Shown here piece after piece: positions 58,351 to 64,000 of a stretch of DNA of 64,000 nucleotides. The stretch is from CADEEN01 sp963738425. GTDB lineage: Bacteria; Pseudomonadota; Gammaproteobacteria; Burkholderiales; Burkholderiaceae_C. The stretch is taken from the NCBI GenBank assembly GCA_963738425.1, contig CAVTWT010000007.1:62001-126000 (forward strand), given 5' to 3'. The translations under genes were made by a program, and so were the position numbers. Every line of letters starts with the position of its first letter. The first letter of the stretch is position 1. The notes under the pieces were generated by a model. It did no database searches and was not told the DNA's origin. It saw nothing but the letters and a program-made list of their open reading frames with translations.

Positions 58351-60381
58351 CTAGAGCGTGGCCACAACCGTCGGCAGGTTCGCGAAGTCGGTGTTGGGCG
58401 TGGCGGGCGGGCGGCTCGGCGCCGTGTCGGTCGCGCCTTCGTGGCTGAGTTCCGAAGCGGGCTGCGGGCGGCCGAGCAGGTAGCCCTGCATTTCATCGCA
58501 GCCGTGCTTCTGCAGCGCGCGCATCTGCGACGCGGTTTCAACACCTTCGGCGTTGACGCGGATGCGCAGCGCATGCGCCAGTGAGACGATGGAGCGCACG
58601 ATCAGGCCGACCTTCGGATCCTCCGACAGCCCCTTGGTGAACGCGCGGTCGATCTTCACCTTGTCGAACGGGAAGCGCCACAGATAAGCCAGGCTCGAGT
58701 AGCCGGTGCCGAAATCGTCCATGGCGATGCGCACGCCGATCGCGCCGATCGCGCTCAAGGTGCGCACCACGCGCTCGGTGTTGTTCATCAACAGGGATTC
58801 GGTGATCTCGAGCTCCAGCCGCGTCGGCGGCAAACCCGCCTCGCCAAGCGCAGCAACCACCGTCTGCAGCAGATCGTCACGCCTGAACTGCGCGGCCGAC
58901 AGGTTGACCGACACCGACAGCGGCGCCGGCCAGCTCGCCGCCTGGCGGCACGCCTCCTGCAAGACCCATGTGCCCAGGCTGTCGATCAGGCCGGTGTCCT
59001 CGGCCAACGGGACAAACTGGCTGGGCGGCACCATGCCACGGGTCGGATGCTGCCAACGCACGAGCGCTTCGTAGCCGGTCAGCGTGGCGCCGTCGGCCTC
59101 GTACAGCGGCTGGTAGTGCAGCAGCAGCTGGTCGGTGCCGATGGCAGCGCGCAGCTCGTTGGCCAGGGTGCGCCGTTCGCGCATCTGGTCGTCCAACGCG
59201 GCGTCATAGAAGCTGAACGTGCCACGGCCGGCGCGCTTGGCACGGTACAGCGCCAGGTCGGCCTTGTGCAGCAGCTCGTCGGTGTCGGTCGCGTCCATGC
59301 CGTGGATCACGGCGCCGACGCTGGCGCCACAACTGACCTGCTCGCCGGAGCCTGCGTCGTAGGGTTCTGCCAGCGCTTCAACAACGCGCCGCGCCAGCGA
59401 AGCCACCTCGTGGGCCTCGGTCGCCCCCATCTGCAACACGGCAAACTCGTCGCCGCCGAGGCGCGCCAGTTCGTCGCCCTGGCGCAGCACACCGCGCAGG
59501 CGGCGGGCCACCTCACGCAGCACGGCGTCGCCGGCAGCGTGGCCGAGCGTGTCATTGACATCCTTGAAGCGGTCGAGGTCCAGGCACAGCACCGCAAAGC
59601 CCGCACCGCCGGCGTCGTGCCGCCACGCTGCCTGCCGCAGGATCTCGTGAAAGCTGGCGCGATTGAGCGCGCCGCTGAGCACATCGTGCGCAGCCAGGTA
59701 GCGCACCCGGTCCTCGACCTTTTGCTGTGCCGTCAAGCGGCGCTTCCACTGCCACGCCCCAGTGCCCACCAGGGCCAGCAGCACCAGCGAGACGACACCA
59801 CCGACCAGCAGGAATTCGCTGCGCATGCGCTGCGCGCGCGCACTCTGGTCGACATGGGCCTCGATCACGCCGTGCTTCACACCGCCGCGCACCACCGGCA
59901 CAAAGGCTTCGGAGTAGACGGCAGGCCGGTCCGCCTTGCCATCCTCGTTCAGCGACACATGGGTTTGGCCTGAGCTCACCAACTGGCGAACGATTTCGCT
60001 GCGTTCGCCTGCATGGTCATCGACCCGGCCCGCGGTCAGCCCCAAGCCGGGCAAGTCCAGCGAGTCCGACTCCAGCTTCAGCCGACCTTCGCGGTCATAG
60101 AGTCTGAAACGAAAGATGTCGCCAGTGCCACGCAAGCGCTGCAACTGGGTCAGTGCGGCCTTGGTGGGCGCGCCCGCGGCGAGCAGGGCCTCGAGATCGG
60201 GCACCGACGCGCTCAGCGTCTGCGCATACTGCACGGCCGCATGTTCGGCCTCGATCTCGAGCAGGTGCTCGGCCGCGTGGTCAACGACGGCTGCAACCGA
60301 AATCACGCCCAGCAATACAGCGCCAAGCCAAATGGCGAACTGGGTACGCGCCTCCGCGGGAAACGAACGAAGAATTTTCAT
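58351..60381 (-). CDS. Membrane GGDEF-EAL cyclic-di-GMP protein
   Basis: 676 residues. TM1 about 16-34, a periplasmic sensor of about 150 residues with no clear known fold, TM2 about 190-210, then GGDEF (309-313) with an intact inhibitory RQGD site at 300-303, and an EAL domain (EAL at 438-440) that keeps ELEITES, MDDFGTGYSSL, KIDRAF and AEGVET. Both catalytic halves look active, so net synthesis or breakdown is not predictable. ATG 60381 has AAGG before it; the open frame upstream lacks similarity. Confidence 0.92.
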   Translation of the reverse strand: MKILRSFPAEARTQFAIWLGAVLLGVISVAAVVDHAAEHLLEIEAEHAAVQYAQTLSASVPDLEALLAAGAPTKAALTQLQRLRGTGDIFRFRLYDREGRLKLESDSLDLPGLGLTAGRVDDHAGERSEIVRQLVSSGQTHVSLNEDGKADRPAVYSEAFVPVVRGGVKHGVIEAHVDQSARAQRMRSEFLLVGGVVSLVLLALVGTGAWQWKRRLTAQQKVEDRVRYLAAHDVLSGALNRASFHEILRQAAWRHDAGGAGFAVLCLDLDRFKDVNDTLGHAAGDAVLREVARRLRGVLRQGDELARLGGDEFAVLQMGATEAHEVASLARRVVEALAEPYDAGSGEQVSCGASVGAVIHGMDATDTDELLHKADLALYRAKRAGRGTFSFYDAALDDQMRERRTLANELRAAIGTDQLLLHYQPLYEADGATLTGYEALVRWQHPTRGMVPPSQFVPLAEDTGLIDSLGTWVLQEACRQAASWPAPLSVSVNLSAAQFRRDDLLQTVVAALGEAGLPPTRLELEITESLLMNNTERVVRTLSAIGAIGVRIAMDDFGTGYSSLAYLWRFPFDKVKIDRAFTKGLSEDPKVGLIVRSIVSLAHALRIRVNAEGVETASQMRALQKHGCDEMQGYLLGRPQPASELSHEGATDTAPSRPPATPNTDFANLPTVVATL

Positions 60382-60543
60382 GGGCGCGGCCTTGCTCGAT
60401 CTCTTCAGCCCCGTGTTTATCGGTTGGCTGCCAGCTATCTTGACGCTGGCAAGGCGCTGCGTCAGCCCTCTGTAGCGCGCCAAGCTCACGATGGCCGCGC
60501 AGCCGTGCACGAATGCACAGCGCGTGGTCAGCCTGTGGGCGCC

Positions 60544-61602
60544 TCAGCGCATCGAGAACGCCGTCTCCGCCTTCATCCCCGACAACGGCTCGATCAGCGA
60601 CAGCAGCGGCCGCAGCTCGCGGTAGCGCGTGGCGACCTTGGTCGCATAGGCAAAGAAGCGCGGCAGATCGCTCGAATACTTCGGCTTGCCGTCACGGTGC
60701 TTCAGGCGGCAGAAGATGCCCAGCACCTTCAAGTGGCGCTGCAGGCCGATCCATTCCACGTCGCGCCAGAACGCGCCGAAATCGTCACCCACCGGCAAGG
60801 CCGCGCGGCGCGCCTTGTCCCAGTAGCGCGCGGCCCAGTCGAGCTCACGCTCTTCGTCCCAGCTCCAGAACGCATCGCGCAACAGCGAGGCCAGGTCATA
60901 GGCGATCGGGCCGTACGCTGCATCCTGGAAGTCGAGGATCGCCGGGTTGGGGTCGCAGACCATCAGGTTGCGCGGCATCCAGTCGCGGTGCACGGCCACC
61001 TTGGGCTGCGCGAGCGCACTGTGCACCAGTACGTCGCAGACTTGCTGCCAGGTCTGCTGCTCACGCTCGCTCCACGTCACGCCGTACTCTCGGGCCACGC
61101 ACCAGTCGGGAAAGAGCTGCAGTTCGCGCTTCAGCATCGCGTCGTCGTACGGCGGCAGCGTGTCGCCGGGCACCTTGCTTTGCCACTGCACGAGCGCGGC
61201 AATGGCATCACGCATCAGCGTGTCGGCCTGCTTCGGGCTGGCCTCGGCAAAGGCCTCCAAGTAGAGCGTGCGGCCGAGATCGGTCAGCAGCAGAAAACCG
61301 CGCTCCACATCGGCCGCCAGCACTTGAGGCCCATGCAGGCCGGCTTGCTGGATCAGTTGCGCGATCTTGACGAAGGGCCGCACGTCTTCCTGCGGCGGCG
61401 GCGCGTCCATCACAACCAAGCTGGCGCCCTTGCCGGCGTCGATGCGCAGGTAGCGTCGGAAGCTCGCATCGGCCGACGCGGCGCGCAGGGTCTCGGTGCG
61501 CAAGCCATGCTGTGCAGCCAGCGGCGCGAGCCACTGCTCGAAGTCGCTTTTGCGTTGTGGGTCGGCCCAAGCGACCGTGGCGGGCTGCAAACTGTCTGTC
61601 AT
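60544..61602 (-). CDS. amgK: N-acetylmuramate/N-acetylglucosamine 1-kinase AmgK (aminoglycoside phosphotransferase fold)
   Basis: 352 residues. VAVHRDWMPRNLMV (H-x-D-x4-N catalytic loop) and PAILDFQDAAYGPIAYDL (metal-binding Asp) are clear. Phosphorylates anomeric carbon of cell-wall sugars in peptidoglycan recycling; fosfomycin tolerance is linked to it. It is divergent from lptD, its usual neighbour, but the expected murU partner is absent downstream: the GGDEF-EAL gene follows. Confidence 0.88.
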   Translation of the reverse strand: MTDSLQPATVAWADPQRKSDFEQWLAPLAAQHGLRTETLRAASADASFRRYLRIDAGKGASLVVMDAPPPQEDVRPFVKIAQLIQQAGLHGPQVLAADVERGFLLLTDLGRTLYLEAFAEASPKQADTLMRDAIAALVQWQSKVPGDTLPPYDDAMLKRELQLFPDWCVAREYGVTWSEREQQTWQQVCDVLVHSALAQPKVAVHRDWMPRNLMVCDPNPAILDFQDAAYGPIAYDLASLLRDAFWSWDEERELDWAARYWDKARRAALPVGDDFGAFWRDVEWIGLQRHLKVLGIFCRLKHRDGKPKYSSDLPRFFAYATKVATRYRELRPLLSLIEPLSGMKAETAFSMR

Positions 61603-61650
61603 TGATAATTCATTCTACAAATCCATGCCAGCGCCCTTGCTCTTTCTTCG

Positions 61651-63978
61651 ATGCCGTTTCGCCGTCACCTTCTGGCGCTGACCGCCCTGCTGTGGCTGGC
61701 GCCGCTGGGTGCGACCGCGCAGACCGCGCGAGCCGTTGACGAAAGCCAATTGCCGCTGACGCTCGAAGCCGACGAGCTGCGGGGACGCCCGGATCTGGAT
61801 TTCGTCGCCGAGGGCAAGGTGCTGTTGAAGCGCGGGCGCCTCGCGCTGTCGAGCGACCGCATCGAATACGACAACGTCGCCGACCGTGCCAGCGCGCGCG
61901 GCAACGTGCGCATCGACACCATCGAAGGCAATTGGTTCGCCGGCCCCGAGCTGTCGCTCACGCTCGGCCGCTTCGAAGGCTGGTTCACCAAGCCGGAGTA
62001 TTTTTTCGCCCGCACGCAGGCCGGTGGCCGCGCCGAGCGCATCGACTTCATCGACGACCAGCGCGCCCAGCTCACACGCGCCGACTACACCAGCTGCACG
62101 CGCAACGGCGACGGCATGCCGGCCTGGCTGATGAGCGCCGACCGCGTCAAGCTCGACTTCGAGGCCAACGAGGGCATCGCCGAAGGGGCCGTGCTGCGCT
62201 TTCTCGGCGTGCCGATCCTGGCCGCACCGGTGCTGTCGTTTCCGCTGACAGACGAACGCAAGTCGGGCTGGCTGCCGCCGACCTTCAACCTCGACAGCAA
62301 GAGCGGCTTCGAAGTGGCGGTGCCGTGGTACTGGAACATCGCGCCGCAGCGCGATGCCACCCTGACACCGATCGCCTACACCCGGCGCGGCTTTGGCCTG
62401 CTCAGCGAAGCACGCTACCTCGAGCCGCAGCACGGTGGTGAGATGCAATGGCACTGGCTGCCGAAGGACCGCGTGTTCGACGCCTCGCGCAGCGCGCTGA
62501 AGTGGCGCCAACAGGGCAGTGCGTTCGGAAACGCTGCCGGCAGCGCCTGGCGCTGGCGTCACGAGGGCCTGCGCGTCTCGGACGACGCCTACTGGAAAGA
62601 TTTCGGCAGTGAGCTGCGCTCGTTCACGCCGCGCCTGCTGCCGCTGCGCGCCGAGGCCGAGCGCGACTGGCGCGTGGCCGGCCTGGACACCACGACCTAC
62701 GCCCGCGTGCAGTACTGGCAGGTGCTGCAGGACGCCGACCCGCTGGCGCTGATCACCGCGCCCTACCACCGCGCGCCGCAGATCGGCTGGCGCGGCCTCG
62801 GCCGGCCGTGGGAGAGCGGTCCGGACCTGTCGTTCGAAGCCGAGGCCAATCGCTTCCGCCTGACGCGCAACGATCCCGGCACACCGCCACGTCCCGATGG
62901 CGAACGCCTGCACCTGCTGACGCAGGCCAGCTACACGTGGCGCGACGCCGGCGCCTGGTTCACACCACGGGTGGCGCTGAACCTGGCGCAGTACCACACC
63001 GACACGCCGATGAGCGACGGCCGCACGCGGGCCTCGCGTGCGGTGCCGACACTCTCCCTCGACGGTGGCCTGCAGTTCGAGCGCGCCGCGCTGTGGGGCG
63101 AGCGGCGCCTGACCCAGACCCTGGAGCCGCGCGTGCTCTACGTCAACACGCCCTACCGCGCGCAGGACTCGCTGCCGCTGTTCGACACCGCGGCCAAGGA
63201 CTTCAACACGATCTCGGTCTTCAGCGACAACGCCTTCGCCGGCGTCGATCGCGTCAGCGACGCGCACCAGATCACGGCCGGCGTCACCACGCGCCTGATC
63301 GACCGCGCCAATGGCAACGAAGCGCTGCGCCTGGGCATTGCGCAACGCTACCTATTGCGCGAGCAGCGCATCACGCCCGACGGCGTGCCCCTCGAACAGC
63401 GCTTCTCCGATGTGCTGCTCAACGGCAGCGCGCACCTGTCGTCGAAGTGGACCTTCGACGCCGCGGTGCAATACAGCCCCGAGCTCAACCGATCCACGCG
63501 CTCGTTGCTTTCTGCACGTTTTCAACCGGGTCCGTTTCGCACGCTCTCGGCCGCCTACCGGCTGACACGCGGCGCCAGCGAGCAGCTCGACATCGGCTGG
63601 CAATGGCCGCTGTACTCGCGCGACCGCAGCGCGGCGTCCAACAGCAGCGATTGCCGCGGAACGCTCTACGGCGTCGGCCGCGTCAACTACTCGATGCGCG
63701 ACAGCCGCATCACCGACTCGCTGGCCGGTTTCGAGTACGACGCCGGCTGCTGGATCGGCCGCCTGGTCGCCGAGCGCATCTCCACTGGCCGCGCCGAGGC
63801 GACGACGCGCTTGCTGCTGCAACTCGAGCTGGTGGGCCTGTCGCGGCTGGGCTCGAACCCGCTGGCGGTCTTGAAGGACAATATCCCTGGCTACACGCTG
63901 CTGCGCGAAGATCGCAGCGATCCACCGCTGCGCACGTACACGGGCAACAGCGCCACCCTGCCCCCAGCCGATCGATGA
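61651..63978 (+). CDS. lptD: LPS-assembly outer membrane protein LptD
   Basis: 775 residues. A signal peptide ending ATAQTA precedes the OstA/LptA-like domain (LEADELRGRPDLDFVAEGKV, SSDRIEYDNV) and the barrel domain (FPLTDERKSGWLPPTF, RFQPGPFRTLSAAYRL). Three Cys are visible (TSCTRNG, SDCRGTL, AGCWIGR), fewer than the four of E. coli. With LptE it inserts LPS in the outer leaflet. Ends overlapping the next gene as ATGA-like TGATG. Confidence 0.95.
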   Translation: MPFRRHLLALTALLWLAPLGATAQTARAVDESQLPLTLEADELRGRPDLDFVAEGKVLLKRGRLALSSDRIEYDNVADRASARGNVRIDTIEGNWFAGPELSLTLGRFEGWFTKPEYFFARTQAGGRAERIDFIDDQRAQLTRADYTSCTRNGDGMPAWLMSADRVKLDFEANEGIAEGAVLRFLGVPILAAPVLSFPLTDERKSGWLPPTFNLDSKSGFEVAVPWYWNIAPQRDATLTPIAYTRRGFGLLSEARYLEPQHGGEMQWHWLPKDRVFDASRSALKWRQQGSAFGNAAGSAWRWRHEGLRVSDDAYWKDFGSELRSFTPRLLPLRAEAERDWRVAGLDTTTYARVQYWQVLQDADPLALITAPYHRAPQIGWRGLGRPWESGPDLSFEAEANRFRLTRNDPGTPPRPDGERLHLLTQASYTWRDAGAWFTPRVALNLAQYHTDTPMSDGRTRASRAVPTLSLDGGLQFERAALWGERRLTQTLEPRVLYVNTPYRAQDSLPLFDTAAKDFNTISVFSDNAFAGVDRVSDAHQITAGVTTRLIDRANGNEALRLGIAQRYLLREQRITPDGVPLEQRFSDVLLNGSAHLSSKWTFDAAVQYSPELNRSTRSLLSARFQPGPFRTLSAAYRLTRGASEQLDIGWQWPLYSRDRSAASNSSDCRGTLYGVGRVNYSMRDSRITDSLAGFEYDAGCWIGRLVAERISTGRAEATTRLLLQLELVGLSRLGSNPLAVLKDNIPGYTLLREDRSDPPLRTYTGNSATLPPADR

Positions 63979-64000
63979 TGAACTCCACTCGCCTTCACAC
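63978..64000 (+). CDS. surA: Probable SurA chaperone (only first codons)
   Basis: An ATG at 63978 overlaps the lptD stop, and seven codons fit before the window ends (MNSTRLH). Identity rests on the usual lptD-surA gene order alone. Confidence 0.4.

Overview
The window looks like chromosomal DNA of a high-GC betaproteobacterium of the order Burkholderiales, probably in or near the Rubrivivax/Leptothrix/Methylibium group. The evidence is gene order and protein character: amgK divergent from lptD, xseB-ispA-dxs, a gntR/mdh divergent pair near acnB and acnA, selO-msrB-yciB-bolA-parvulin, and a glycine riboswitch before gcvTHP. No rRNA, tRNA, CRISPR array, phage or insertion sequence was found.

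Layout. 1-5.3 kb: end of a surface-polysaccharide locus (polysaccharide deacetylase, two family-2 glycosyltransferases, an ABC exporter, a UDP-glucuronate decarboxylase-like epimerase). 5.5-12.6 kb: a Liv-type ABC uptake system with an acyl-CoA ligase. 12.7-16.4 kb: selO, msrB, yciB, bolA and a parvulin. 16.6-17.5 kb: a small integron-derived island of two gene cassettes, each closed by an attC site, with no integrase in the window. 18-22.3 kb: RND efflux pump and adaptor. 22.5-40.4 kb: a central-carbon block with a GntR regulator, malate dehydrogenase, a tripartite tricarboxylate transporter, a CitE-like lyase, serC-serA, an orphan TctC-type binding protein, a VapBC-type toxin-antitoxin pair, acnB, a four-carbon acid sugar kinase, acnA and a cupin. 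40.4-50.2 kb: DUF3014 protein, riboflavin synthase, ammonium transporter, cytochrome P450 coupled to AlkC, a BamE-like lipoprotein, folE2, dxs-ispA-xseB. 50.4-53.5 kb: a Rieske oxygenase, an ankyrin-type exported protein of lower GC, and a papain-like hydrolase. 53.6-58.3 kb: tandem glycine riboswitch and gcvTHP. 58.4-64 kb: GGDEF-EAL protein, amgK, lptD and the first codons of a probable surA.

Two families of dispersed palindromic repeats lie between genes: a CGCAGAG-rich hairpin (two copies) and a CCCCTCGGGG hairpin (three copies).

Sequence quality. About two dozen single-base frame breaks interrupt genes between 1.6 and 39.8 kb, while nearly all genes from 39.9 kb to the end are intact. 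Many broken genes are conserved housekeeping genes. In eight of the breaks the extra base has the same form, GT read as GCT or AC read as AGC. I treat these as probable systematic read errors and annotate the genes across them. Frame-break positions come from comparing the translated frames with family patterns I know, not from an alignment.
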